From an uncultured Ruminococcus sp. (GTDB taxonomy: Bacteria; Bacillota; Clostridia; Oscillospirales; Acutalibacteraceae): a stretch of 64,000 nt of DNA. Below, one piece after another: positions 23,842-32,893 of this stretch (positions within the stretch are counted from its first letter, which is position 1; the number at the start of each line of letters is the position of its first letter). Location: NCBI GenBank assembly GCA_902794395.1, contig CADBHB010000003.1, positions 1 through 64,000 on the forward strand, given 5' to 3'. Position numbers and translations under genes: made by a program. The notes beneath the pieces are model-generated. The model was not told where the DNA came from. It did not search any database and saw only the letters and a list, made by a program, of their open reading frames with translations.

Positions 23842-24825
23842 ATGAAAATAATCGTGGACGCCTTCGGCGGCGACAACGCGCCGCTGGAGATAGTAAAGGG
23901 CTGCGCCGATGCTGTAAGCGCGCACGGAGTAGAGGTTATCCTGACGGGAAAGGAAAGCACCATCAAAAAGGTCGCCTCCGAAAACGGTATCTCGCTTGAG
24001 CATATCGAGATAGAGGACTGCGACGAGGTGCTGACCATGCACGACGCTGCCGACAGCGTGCTCAAGGCTAAGAAAAACAGCTCTATGGGCGTAGGTCTGC
24101 GCCTGCTCAGCGAGGGCAGGGGCGACGCGTTCATCAGCGCCGGCAACAGCGGTGCGCTGTGTGTGGGCGCCACGCTCGGGGTGAGGCGCATCAGGGGCAT
24201 CAAGCGTCCGGCGTTCGCTCCGGTGCTACCGTCGGCTACAGGCTGCTTCATGCTCATCGACGGCGGCGCAAATGTGGAGTGCCGCCCCGAAATGCTGCAC
24301 CAGTTCGCCGTTATGGCGTCTGTATACATGGAGAAGGTAATGAAGGTTAAAAGCCCCCGCGTGGGTCTTGCCAACGTCGGCACCGAGGACCACAAGGGCA
24401 CCGAGCTCTACCGCGATACCTACGCCATCCTCAAGGACAGCCCGCTCAATTTCATCGGCAACGTCGAGGGCAGAGACATCCCCAACGGCGTATGCGACGT
24501 GGTGGTCTGCGACGGCTTCACCGGCAATATGATCCTCAAAACCTACGAGGGCGTGGCGGCGGTTTTGATGAAGGAGATCAAGACCATGTTTTCGGGCAGC
24601 GCCAAGGGAAAGATGGCTGCGGCGCTCTTGCTTAAGGACCTAAAGGGCATGAAGGCGCGGTTCGACTACAACACCTACGGCGGAGCGCCCATTCTGGGTT
24701 CGTCAAAGCCCGTGTTCAAGGCGCACGGCGACGCGAAGGCGCGCACCATCAAAAACGCCATCGGTCTGTGCAAAGACTATGTGGACGCGCGGGCGATCGA
24801 GGAGATCTCCGCCGCATTGAAATAA
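23842..24825 (+). CDS. plsX: Phosphate acyltransferase PlsX
   Basis: 327 residues from the ATG at 23842. PlsX makes acyl-phosphate from acyl-ACP for phosphatidic-acid synthesis. The motifs MKIIVDAFGGDNAP, SVLKAKKNSSMGVGL, SAGNSGAL, GANVECRPE, GLANVGTEDHKGTE and VVCDGFTGNMILKT are all present. An in-frame TTG at 23821 lacks a ribosome-binding site. In many Firmicutes plsX is followed by fabD, fabG and acpP before rnc; here rnc follows after 12 bases. Confidence 0.96.
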   Translation: MKIIVDAFGGDNAPLEIVKGCADAVSAHGVEVILTGKESTIKKVASENGISLEHIEIEDCDEVLTMHDAADSVLKAKKNSSMGVGLRLLSEGRGDAFISAGNSGALCVGATLGVRRIRGIKRPAFAPVLPSATGCFMLIDGGANVECRPEMLHQFAVMASVYMEKVMKVKSPRVGLANVGTEDHKGTELYRDTYAILKDSPLNFIGNVEGRDIPNGVCDVVVCDGFTGNMILKTYEGVAAVLMKEIKTMFSGSAKGKMAAALLLKDLKGMKARFDYNTYGGAPILGSSKPVFKAHGDAKARTIKNAIGLCKDYVDARAIEEISAALK

Positions 24826-24837
24826 CGGAGTACACTA

Positions 24838-25512
24838 ATGGAACTGGAAGAAATAATCGGTTATCAATTTCACAATAAAGAGTTGCTCACCACCGCCCTC
24901 ACTCATTCCTCCTACGCTAACGAGCGCAAGGCGCAGCACGTCCAATACAACGAGCGGCTCGAGTTTTTGGGCGACGCGGTGCTGTCGGTGGTCGTAAGCG
25001 ACTACATCTTCAAGCACTGCCCCGACCTGCCCGAGGGCGAGCTTACAAAGCTGAGGGCGTCGTTGGTCTGCGAAAAATCCCTTTATGAGTTCGCAAAGCA
25101 GATCGATCTGGGCAAATATCTATTGCTGAGCAAGGGCGAGCGGCACAACGGCGGAGCGGAGCGCCCGTCCATCCTCTCCGACGCGTTCGAGGCGCTTATC
25201 GCCGCGATTTACATCGACGGCGGCATCACCCCCGCGTCAAAGCATATCCTCAATTTCGTGGTCCCCGCCATCAAAGGCTCCCGCAAAAAGCAGGTCAAGG
25301 ACTACAAAACCACCCTGCAGGAGATAATCCAGAAAAATCCCGGCGAGCGCCTGGAGTATGTTCTTGTCTCCGAAAGCGGACCCGACCACAACAAGCACTT
25401 TGTTTTCGAGGTGCATCTCAACAGCAACGTGATCGGCAAGGGCGGCGGCAGAAGCAAAAAAGAAGCCGAGCAGCAGGCGGCGCGCGAGGCTTTGGAGCTG
25501 ATGGGCTATTAA
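24838..25512 (+). CDS. rnc: Ribonuclease III
   Basis: 224 residues. RNase III cleaves double-stranded RNA in rRNA maturation and mRNA decay. The nuclease signature ERLEFLGDAVL holds the acidic pair near Glu42 and Asp46, the second acidic site is in SDAFEALIAAIYIDGG, and a dsRNA-binding domain fills residues about 155-224 (TLQEIIQKNPG, GKGGGRSKKEAEQQAAREAL). The stop codon overlaps the proposed ATT start of the radical SAM gene, so those two are translationally linked. Confidence 0.96.
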   Translation: MELEEIIGYQFHNKELLTTALTHSSYANERKAQHVQYNERLEFLGDAVLSVVVSDYIFKHCPDLPEGELTKLRASLVCEKSLYEFAKQIDLGKYLLLSKGERHNGGAERPSILSDAFEALIAAIYIDGGITPASKHILNFVVPAIKGSRKKQVKDYKTTLQEIIQKNPGERLEYVLVSESGPDHNKHFVFEVHLNSNVIGKGGGRSKKEAEQQAAREALELMGY

Positions 25513-26494
25513 ATCTGGTAACGTTTCAATTTTTATTCCGCACAACGGCTGCCCTCACAAGTGCAGCTTTTGCAATCAGAAGAATATCACGGGCAAAGGC
25601 TCTCAGCCCGCGCCCGAGGATGTGAGCAGCACGCTTGACAAAGCGCTCGCTGATTTGGGCGACAACGCGAAAACCGCCGAGATTGCCTTCTTCGGCGGCA
25701 GCTTCACGGCTATCGACAGAAAGTATATGCTGGCTCTTTTAAATGCGGCTCAGCCGTATTTGAAGTATTTTTACGGCATCCGCGTCTCCACCCGTCCCGA
25801 CGCGATAGACAGCGAGGTGCTGTCCGTCTTGAAAAAGTACGGCGTCACGGCTATTGAGCTGGGCGCGCAGTCGATGGACGACTTTGTTTTGAGCCTCAAC
25901 GAGCGCGGCCACACGGCACAAGACGTCGCCGACGCCTGCGCGCTCATCCGCTCCCGCGGGTTTTCCCTCGGGCTGCAAATGATGACGGGGCTGTACGGCG
26001 CTTCGTTTGAAAAGGACATTTACACCGCCCGGCGCTTCATCGACCTTCGTCCCGACACCGTGCGTATCTATCCCACGGTAGTAATGAAGGACACGGCGCT
26101 TGCCGACGCCTTCCTCAGCGGAGAGTATGTGCCTTACACGCTTGAGGAATCGGTATCCCTGTGCGCAAAGCTTATTCTTATGTTTGCAAAAGCCGACATT
26201 CCGATCATAAGGCTCGGGCTGCATTATTCCGACAGTCTGGTAAAAAACAGCCTTTGCGGCAACTATCATCCCGCCTTTAAGGAGCTGTGCGAAAGCAAGA
26301 TCTTTTACGACAGCTTTTACCGCGCCGCCAAAAACACGGACACAAAAGATGTTACCGTAACCGTCAACCCGCGGTCGCTGTCCAAGTTTTTGGGGCAAAA
26401 AAAGAGTAATTACAATGCGTTTACCGCTTCAGGCTACAGGCTGAAGCTTCAATATGACGACAGATTAGGAAAGTACGACATCATTATCAACTAG
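25508..26494 (+). CDS. Radical SAM protein with apparent ATT start, between rnc and smc
   Basis: 328 residues if read from ATT at 25508. The CxxxCxxC iron-sulfur motif (Cys15, Cys19, Cys22 in GCPHKCSFC) lies upstream of the first canonical start, GTG 25622, so a GTG start would remove the catalytic centre. The frame is closed by TGA at 25499, leaving ATT 25508 as the best start, with GGAG 10 bases upstream and the codon embedded in the rnc stop (CTATTAAA). Further motifs are FFGGSFTAI, STRPDAID and ELGAQSMDD, as in the Elp3/oxygen-independent coproporphyrinogen-like radical SAM group. Relatives occupy the same rnc-smc slot in Clostridia. Substrate unknown. Confidence 0.82.
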   Translation: MKSGNVSIFIPHNGCPHKCSFCNQKNITGKGSQPAPEDVSSTLDKALADLGDNAKTAEIAFFGGSFTAIDRKYMLALLNAAQPYLKYFYGIRVSTRPDAIDSEVLSVLKKYGVTAIELGAQSMDDFVLSLNERGHTAQDVADACALIRSRGFSLGLQMMTGLYGASFEKDIYTARRFIDLRPDTVRIYPTVVMKDTALADAFLSGEYVPYTLEESVSLCAKLILMFAKADIPIIRLGLHYSDSLVKNSLCGNYHPAFKELCESKIFYDSFYRAAKNTDTKDVTVTVNPRSLSKFLGQKKSNYNAFTASGYRLKLQYDDRLGKYDIIIN

Positions 26495-26503
26495 GGGTAT
26501 GGA

Positions 26504-29500
26504 ATGCGACTGAAATCACTTGAAGTCCACGGCTTCAAAACCTTTCCCGATAAAACAAAGCTGTCCTTTGAGAAAGGCATCACCTCCGTTGTCGGACCCA
26601 ACGGCTCGGGCAAAAGCAACATCAGCGACGCCATTCGCTGGGTGCTGGGCGAACAGTCGCCCAAAAGCCTGCGCTGCTCCCGCATGGAGGACGTGGTGTT
26701 CAACGGCACCGACAAGCGCAAAAAGACCGGCTATGCCGAGGTGACGCTCAACATCGACAACAGCGACCGCTTTCTCGACTTCAACGGCGACGAGATCGCC
26801 GTTACCCGCCGCTATTACCGCAGCGGTGAAAGCGAGTATCTCATCAACAAGGCGTCGGTTCGCCTCAGGGACATCAACGAGCTGTTCATGGACACCGGTC
26901 TGGGACGCGACGGCTATTCGATGATAGGGCAGGGCAAGATAGACAGCATCGTGTCCTCCAAAAGCGAGGACAGGCGCGAGATTTTCGAGGAAGCCGCGGG
27001 CATCTCAAAATACCGCTACCGCAAGATCGACGCGGAGCGCAAGTTAAAAAACACCGAGGACAACCTGCTGAGGCTGCGTGACATAGTCACCGAGCTTGAG
27101 GAGCGCGTGGGTCCTCTGAAAAAGCAGAGCGAAAAGGCAAAGCAGTTTTTGGAGTATTCCGAGGAAAAGCGCGGACTTGAGATCGCGCTGTGGCTGCAAA
27201 CGCTCGACCGCTCTCAGGGAAGCCTCAAACTTCAGGATGAAAAAATATCCATCGCCAAATCGCAGTACGACGAGGCGGAGCAGGAGCTGGAAAGCATCCG
27301 CGAGGAGACCGAGGAGATATATCAAAAAAACGGTGCGCTCGCTTCTCAAATAGATACCGTTCGCGCTCGGATAACCGCCATCGACGGCGAGATCGCCGAA
27401 AAAAACGCGCTTATTTCCGTAGCGGAAAATGACATCCTGCACAGCAACGAAAACATCGCGCGAATCAACAGCGAAATAGAGCAGGCGGACAAAAACGCCG
27501 ATGAATACGAAAAGAGCATAGCCGAAAAGCAGGGGCGCATCAACGTGCTCGATACGCAGATCATCTCTCGGCAGAAGCACTACGCCGAGGTCAGCGAACA
27601 GCTGAACCTTATCAACATCGACTCCGGCAAAAGCAGCGACGCTCTGCAGGAGCTGACGGCGGCGCTGTCGGTGCTCACCTCGCAGTCCGCGGACGCGCGC
27701 GTAATAGATATGACCTCCGACACCTCCATCAACGAGCTGTCGCGGCGCATAGAGGCGCTCAAGGAGGCAAACGACGAAAGAGCGTCGCAGATAAAGGCGC
27801 TCACCGAAATGGGCGAGAGGTACGACGAGGACATTAGTGCGGCGGACGACGAGATCGCCTCGCTGTCAAATTCCATAGAAGGCCTCGCGCTGAAACAGGC
27901 TTCAAAAGAAAAAAAGAGGAATGAGATAAAGGAACGTTGCGACAGGCTGTCGCTCGACGTCAGGGAGCATGAGCGCAGGATCAGCTTTTTGGAAAACATG
28001 GAGCGCAACCTCGAGGGCTTTTCCAAGAGCGTCAAAACCGTGGTCAACGCCGCTAAAAACGGCAGGCTGCACGGCGTTTACGGTCCCGTGTCGCGCGTAA
28101 TCTCCGTTCCCGGGAAATACGCGGTCGCCGTTGAAACAGCTCTCGGCGCCGCCATGCAGAACATTGTCGTGCAAAGCGACGAGGACGCCAAGCAGGCTAT
28201 ACGCTTCCTGAAATCCACCGACGGCGGCAGAGCTACCTTTTTGCCGCTCAACACCATAAAGCCCCGCGAGCTGAGAGAGAACGGGCTTGACGACTGCTAC
28301 GGCTTTGTCGGCATAGCCGCCTCGCTGTGCAGCTGCGACAGCAGGTTCCAAAACATCCTCGGCTCTCTGCTGGGCAAAATAGTTATCGCCGAGGACCTCA
28401 ACAGCGCCGCGTCCATCGCAAAGCGCTACAGCTACCGCTTCAAGGTTGTCACCCTGGACGGACAGGTAGTCAACGCGGGCGGCTCCCTAACGGGCGGCTC
28501 GCTTGCAAAAAGCACGGGCGTGCTCAGCCGAGCCTCCGAGATAGCCGGACTGAGAGAGCAGAGCCGAAAGCTTCAGGCAGAGCTTGATAAGTCCCGTGAG
28601 CTGCTTGAGCAGCTTGACCGCGAATTTGCTTCCATCGAGGCTCAGACCCTGGGCGCTCGGGCAGACCTTTCAAACCGCCGCCAGGATCTGGTGCGCCTGG
28701 ACGCCGAAAAACGCGCCTGCTTAAACGAGCTGCAATTGCAGACCGACGCCGCCGAAGCCGCGCGCCGCGAGACAGCCGACTGCCTTGACCGCATAGAGGG
28801 GCTAAAGCGCAGCCGCGAGCAGGCGAGAGTCCGCCTCATGGAGCTTAACATCAAGATAGCCGAGGCGGAGGAAAAGGTTAACGCCGTAACGGGCAGCCGC
28901 GCCGAGCTGACCCAAAAGCGCGAGGAGCTGACCTCGGTGCTGCAAAACATCCGCCTTGAAATAGTCACCGCGCAAAAGGACATCGACGCCCTAAACGCCG
29001 AGATAGTCAACGCGAAAAACTCAGGCACCGACAACACCGAGCGCAAGCGCGAGCTGTTGTCGCAGATAGCTCAGACAGAGCGCGCCGTAGAGGAAAAAAC
29101 AGAGGAGATCGCCGCGCTGCGCCGTCTTATCGAAGAAGCAAAGCAGACCCAGGAACGGCACAGGCAGCAGATCGAGGCGCTAAACGCCCAAAGAGAGCTG
29201 CTTGAGAAGCGCAGCGTAGACATCCGCCTGATCGAGCGCGACAAATCGAGCGAACGCGAAAACGCCGGCAGAGAGCTGGCGCGTCTGGAGGAGCGCAAGA
29301 TCAATCTGCAAAAGGATTATGACAACATAATCTCCAAGCTGTGGGAGGAATACGAGCTGACCCGCCGCGAGGCTGAAAAGACAGCCATAGAGATAGAGGA
29401 CTCCGCCAAGGCGCAGAAGCGCCTTACAAGCCTTAAGCAGAGCATAAAGGCGCTGGGCAACGTCAATGTGTCCGCCATCGAAGAATACAAGGAGGTCTCC

Positions 29501-30079
29501 GAGCGCTACGAGTTTATGAGCGTTCAGGTCTCCGACGTCGAAAAGTCAAAAAGCGAGATCGAAAGGCTGATAACCACCCTTACCAAGCAGATGAAGGAGA
29601 GCTTTTTGGAGAGCTTTGAGCAGATAAACCGCAACTTCACCTTTACCTTCAAGGAGCTGTTCGGCGGCGGCACCGCGTCGCTTTCGCTCTCAGACCCCGA
29701 AAACATCCTCACCAGCGGCATCGACATCGTCGTGCATCCCCCCGGCAAGATCGTCGTCCACCTCGACGCGCTGTCGGGCGGCGAAAAGGCGCTGGTAGCC
29801 ATCGCGCTCTACTTTGCCATTATGAAGGTGCGCCCCGCGCCGTTCTGTGTTATGGACGAGATCGAGGCGGCGCTCGACGACGTTAACGTAAACCGCTTCG
29901 CGAGCTACCTGCGCAGGCTGACAGATAAAACCCAGTTTATTTTGATAACACACCGCCGCGGCACTATGGAAGAAGCAGATGTGCTATACGGCGTCACCAT
30001 GCAGGACGAGGGCATATCCAAGCTTTTGGAGCTGCGCTCCTCCGAGGTAGCCGAAAAGCTCGGCGTAAAGACCAATTAA
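26504..30079 (+). CDS. smc: Chromosome segregation ATPase SMC
   Basis: 1191 residues, full length. SMC works with ScpA and ScpB to compact and segregate the chromosome. The Walker A motif is GPNGSGKSN (residues 31-39), followed by AIRWVLGEQSPKSLR. Two long coiled coils (about 165-500 and 680-1010) flank a hinge near 515-640 with GPVSRVISVPGKYAVAVE. The C-terminal ABC signature is LSGGEKALVA (about 1090) and Walker B is FCVMDEIEAALDDVN. It precedes ftsY by 12 bases, the common smc-ftsY order. Confidence 0.98.
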   Translation: MRLKSLEVHGFKTFPDKTKLSFEKGITSVVGPNGSGKSNISDAIRWVLGEQSPKSLRCSRMEDVVFNGTDKRKKTGYAEVTLNIDNSDRFLDFNGDEIAVTRRYYRSGESEYLINKASVRLRDINELFMDTGLGRDGYSMIGQGKIDSIVSSKSEDRREIFEEAAGISKYRYRKIDAERKLKNTEDNLLRLRDIVTELEERVGPLKKQSEKAKQFLEYSEEKRGLEIALWLQTLDRSQGSLKLQDEKISIAKSQYDEAEQELESIREETEEIYQKNGALASQIDTVRARITAIDGEIAEKNALISVAENDILHSNENIARINSEIEQADKNADEYEKSIAEKQGRINVLDTQIISRQKHYAEVSEQLNLINIDSGKSSDALQELTAALSVLTSQSADARVIDMTSDTSINELSRRIEALKEANDERASQIKALTEMGERYDEDISAADDEIASLSNSIEGLALKQASKEKKRNEIKERCDRLSLDVREHERRISFLENMERNLEGFSKSVKTVVNAAKNGRLHGVYGPVSRVISVPGKYAVAVETALGAAMQNIVVQSDEDAKQAIRFLKSTDGGRATFLPLNTIKPRELRENGLDDCYGFVGIAASLCSCDSRFQNILGSLLGKIVIAEDLNSAASIAKRYSYRFKVVTLDGQVVNAGGSLTGGSLAKSTGVLSRASEIAGLREQSRKLQAELDKSRELLEQLDREFASIEAQTLGARADLSNRRQDLVRLDAEKRACLNELQLQTDAAEAARRETADCLDRIEGLKRSREQARVRLMELNIKIAEAEEKVNAVTGSRAELTQKREELTSVLQNIRLEIVTAQKDIDALNAEIVNAKNSGTDNTERKRELLSQIAQTERAVEEKTEEIAALRRLIEEAKQTQERHRQQIEALNAQRELLEKRSVDIRLIERDKSSERENAGRELARLEERKINLQKDYDNIISKLWEEYELTRREAEKTAIEIEDSAKAQKRLTSLKQSIKALGNVNVSAIEEYKEVSERYEFMSVQVSDVEKSKSEIERLITTLTKQMKESFLESFEQINRNFTFTFKELFGGGTASLSLSDPENILTSGIDIVVHPPGKIVVHLDALSGGEKALVAIALYFAIMKVRPAPFCVMDEIEAALDDVNVNRFASYLRRLTDKTQFILITHRRGTMEEADVLYGVTMQDEGISKLLELRSSEVAEKLGVKTN

Positions 30080-30091
30080 AGGAATGATGAT

Positions 30092-31006
30092 ATGGGACTG
30101 TTTAAAAAAATCAAAGAAGGACTTAAAAAAACCCGCAAGGCGGTCATGGGTCAAATCGAATCCATGCTCAATTCCTTCACCAAGATCGATGAGGAGCTGT
30201 TTGAGGAGCTCGAGGAGCTGCTTGTCATGGCGGATGTGGGCGTGCCCACCGCCGAGAAGATCTGCGAGGAGCTCAGGGTACGCGTAAAGAAAAACGGCGT
30301 AAAGGACCCCTCCGAGATCACCGGACTTCTGCAGGAGATCATCACCGAGATGCTCGAGGGCGGCGAGGAGCTGGATATTTCCACCCAACCCTCTATCATA
30401 CTTGTTATCGGCGTCAACGGCGTCGGCAAAACCACCACCATCGGCAAGCTGGCAAAACAGCTCTCCGACCAAGGCAAGCGCGTGCTGCTGGCGGCGGCGG
30501 ACACCTTCCGCGCTGCCGCTATCGACCAGCTCGACATCTGGGCGCAGCGCAGCGGCTGTGAGATCATAAAGCAAAAAGAGGGCAGCGACCCCGCGGCGGT
30601 CATTTTTGACGCTATCGCGGCGGCAAAGGCAAGGGGCGCCGACGTTATAATCTGCGACACCGCGGGCAGGCTCCACAACAAAAAGCACCTGATGGACGAG
30701 CTGGCGAAAATCAACCGCATCATCGACCGCGAGCTTCCCGACGCGGCAAAGGAAAAGCTGCTGGTGCTTGACGCCACCACCGGACAAAACGCCGTCAATC
30801 AGGCGGAGCAGTTCCGCGAGGCGACCGGCATCACGGGCATAGTGCTCACAAAGCTCGACGGCACCGCAAAGGGCGGCGTCGTGCTGGCAATAAAGGAAGG
30901 TCTGGGTATTCCCGTAAAATACATCGGCGTGGGAGAGCAGATCGACGACCTGCAGCCCTTTGACGCGCAGGACTTCGCGCGCGCGCTGTTTGAAACCACG
31001 GAGTGA
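30092..31006 (+). CDS. ftsY: Signal recognition particle receptor FtsY
   Basis: 304 residues. FtsY is the membrane receptor that pairs with Ffh to deliver ribosomes to SecYEG. The N-domain helices run to about residue 95, then the G-domain shows GVNGVGKTTTIGKL (around 107), ADTFRAAAIDQL, CDTAGRLHNK and TKLDGTAKGG. The acidic A-domain of enterobacterial FtsY is missing; only a short amphipathic basic start (MGLFKKIKEGLKKTRK) remains, as in most Firmicutes. Confidence 0.97.
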   Translation: MGLFKKIKEGLKKTRKAVMGQIESMLNSFTKIDEELFEELEELLVMADVGVPTAEKICEELRVRVKKNGVKDPSEITGLLQEIITEMLEGGEELDISTQPSIILVIGVNGVGKTTTIGKLAKQLSDQGKRVLLAAADTFRAAAIDQLDIWAQRSGCEIIKQKEGSDPAAVIFDAIAAAKARGADVIICDTAGRLHNKKHLMDELAKINRIIDRELPDAAKEKLLVLDATTGQNAVNQAEQFREATGITGIVLTKLDGTAKGGVVLAIKEGLGIPVKYIGVGEQIDDLQPFDAQDFARALFETTE

Positions 31007-31011
31007 TCACA

Positions 31012-31608
31012 ATGAAATTCATTATAGCCACCAACAACGCGAAAAAGCTCGTTGAGCTGGAGCGTATCTTAAATCCCCTTGGCATCGAGGCGGTTTCCGC
31101 CCGGGAAGCGGGCGTGGTGCTCGACGAGGTAGACGAAACCGGCACCACCTTTTCGGAAAACGCCTTCATCAAGGCAAATGCCGCCTTTGAAAAGACCGGA
31201 ATGCCCGCGGTCGCCGACGACTCGGGCATCTGCGTGGACGCGCTCGGCGGCAGACCCGGCATTTTTTCCGCGCGCTACTGTCCCGAGCTGTGCAAGACCG
31301 ACGAGGACAGGACGCAGCGCATCCTCGACGAGCTCGAGGGCGTGCCCGACGAGCAGCGCGGCGCTCACTACACCTGCGCTATCTGCTGCATACTGCCCGA
31401 CGGCGGCAAAATCGAGATAGAGGAGATCTGCGAGGGCAGGATCGGCTATTCCTTTATAGGAGACGGCGGCTTCGGCTACGATCCCATCTTCATGCAGGGC
31501 GACAGGACCTTCGCTCAGCTGAGCGCCGAGGAGAAGGATAAGGTCAGCCACCGCGGCAAGGCGCTGCGGGCGCTGAAAGCGAAACTGGAAGAGTATTTGA
31601 AAGGATAA
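31012..31608 (+). CDS. rdgB: RdgB/HAM1 non-canonical purine NTP pyrophosphatase
   Basis: 198 residues from the ATG at 31012 (GGAG 8 bases upstream; an in-frame GTG at 31003 overlaps the ftsY stop). The enzyme hydrolyses dITP, ITP and XTP to monophosphates and so keeps deaminated purines out of DNA. Family motifs are IATNNAKKLVELE, the TFSENAFIKANAA substrate loop, ADDSGICVDALGG with the catalytic Asp, GDGGFGYDPIF and SHRGKALRAL. It lies 3 bases ahead of yhbY. Confidence 0.95.
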   Translation: MKFIIATNNAKKLVELERILNPLGIEAVSAREAGVVLDEVDETGTTFSENAFIKANAAFEKTGMPAVADDSGICVDALGGRPGIFSARYCPELCKTDEDRTQRILDELEGVPDEQRGAHYTCAICCILPDGGKIEIEEICEGRIGYSFIGDGGFGYDPIFMQGDRTFAQLSAEEKDKVSHRGKALRALKAKLEEYLKG

Positions 31609-31611
31609 ACG

Positions 31612-31923
31612 ATGCTTACTAGTAAACAGAGAGCCTATTTAAGAGGACTTGCCAATAATCTGGATACCATCCTGATAGTAGGCAAGGGCGAGATAACCGA
31701 CAACATCATCATGCAGGCGGACACCGCCCTGACCGCGCGCGAGCTAATCAAGGGCAAGCGGCTTGAAAACAGCGCCTACACCGCGCGCGAGTGCGCGGAC
31801 ATCCTTTCCGAAAAATGCGGGGCGGACGTGGTGCAGGTCATCGGTTCCAAATTCGTATTGTACAGACCAAATCCCGACGAGCCGGTGATAGTGCTGCCTA
31901 AGGCGAAAAAAGAGCGGAAGTGA
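31612..31923 (+). CDS. yhbY: YhbY-type CRM-domain ribosome assembly protein
   Basis: 103 residues. The fold is a single CRM RNA-binding domain: LTSKQRAYLRGLANNL, the GKGEITDNI strand resembling a GxxG loop, and VQVIGSKFVLYR near the end. In Escherichia coli and Bacillus these proteins associate with pre-50S particles. Gene order yhbY-nadD-yqeK-rsfS is usual in Firmicutes; nadD is missing between this gene and yqeK. Confidence 0.93.
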   Translation: MLTSKQRAYLRGLANNLDTILIVGKGEITDNIIMQADTALTARELIKGKRLENSAYTARECADILSEKCGADVVQVIGSKFVLYRPNPDEPVIVLPKAKKERK

Positions 31924-31927
31924 TCGC

Positions 31928-32500
31928 ATGCTGGACACGGAATACAAGCAGATAATCAGAAAAATGATGGGGGACTACCGCTATGTCCACAGCTGCAACG
32001 TCGCCGACGAGGCGGTAACGCTCGCAAAGCTTTACGGCTGCGACCCGCAAAAGGCGTATGTCGCGGGCATACTGCACGACATCACCAAGGAGCTGCCGCG
32101 TGAAGAACAGTTGCAAATTATCCGCGACGGTGGTATAATCTTAGACGATGTGCAAAAAAACGCCCCAAAGCTGTGGCATTCAATCAGCGGCAGCGTCTAT
32201 GTGCGCCTTAAGCTCGGCATCACCGACGAGGATATTATCAACGCTGTCCGCTATCACACCACGGGCAGGGCGGGAATGTCGCTGCCGGAGAAGATAATCT
32301 ACATCGCCGACTACACCTCTGCCGAGCGCAGCTACGACGGCGCGGACGTCATGCGCGAAAAATCCCGCAAAAGCTTAGAGGAAGCCATGCTGTTCAGCTG
32401 TCAGTACACGCTGCAAAAGCTGTCCTCACAGCAGGCGGCCATCCATCCCGACCAGCTGTTTTGCTACAACGAACTTGTTTTGAAAGGAAAGAATTTATGA
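31928..32500 (+). CDS. yqeK: YqeK-type symmetrical Ap4A hydrolase (HD domain)
   Basis: 190 residues with an HD-domain metal site: HSCNVADEAVTLAKLYG, then GILHDITKEL and later YHTTGRAGMS and IADYTSAERSYDG. YqeK proteins split diadenosine tetraphosphate into two ADP and lower its level under stress. The ATGA overlap with rsfS (ATG at 32497) shows coupled translation. The start follows yhbY by 4 bases. Confidence 0.92.
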   Translation: MLDTEYKQIIRKMMGDYRYVHSCNVADEAVTLAKLYGCDPQKAYVAGILHDITKELPREEQLQIIRDGGIILDDVQKNAPKLWHSISGSVYVRLKLGITDEDIINAVRYHTTGRAGMSLPEKIIYIADYTSAERSYDGADVMREKSRKSLEEAMLFSCQYTLQKLSSQQAAIHPDQLFCYNELVLKGKNL

Positions 32501-32856
32501 CATCTTTAGATACCGCGCTGCTTGCCGTAAAAGCGCTTGACGGCAAAAAGGGCGAAAATATACAGGTGATCGAGATCAGCGACATCTCGGTGCTCGCCGA
32601 TTATATGGTCATCTGCACCGGCTCAGGCACCACTCACGTCAAGGCGCTCGCCGACGAGGTGGAGTATCAGCTTGACAAGGCGGGCGTCTCCGTCAGCCAC
32701 ATCGAGGGCTACCGCTCCAACACGTGGATACTGCTCGACTATATCGATGTTATAGTCAATGTCTTTGACAACGAGGCGCGCGCCTTCTACGACCTAGACA
32801 GAATGTGGCAGGACGGCAAGCCCGTTGATATTTCGGACGTAGTTACCGAAAACTAA
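32497..32856 (+). CDS. rsfS: Ribosome silencing factor RsfS
   Basis: 119 residues from the ATG at 32497, chosen for the AAAGGAAAG site 7 bases upstream; an earlier TTG inside yqeK has none. RsfS binds L14 on the 50S subunit and blocks joining when nutrients run out. Motifs seen are [54 protein letters not shown] and [10 protein letters not shown]. It lies 37 bases ahead of leuS. Confidence 0.94.
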   Translation: MTSLDTALLAVKALDGKKGENIQVIEISDISVLADYMVICTGSGTTHVKALADEVEYQLDKAGVSVSHIEGYRSNTWILLDYIDVIVNVFDNEARAFYDLDRMWQDGKPVDISDVVTEN

Positions 32857-32893
32857 GTCAACACCGCAGATAAAATCTCATGGAGGGATCATT

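Noticed and set aside
25622-26494. GTG at 25622 as the start of the radical SAM gene
   Set aside because: It would remove the CxxxCxxC cluster, which lies in the same frame just upstream.
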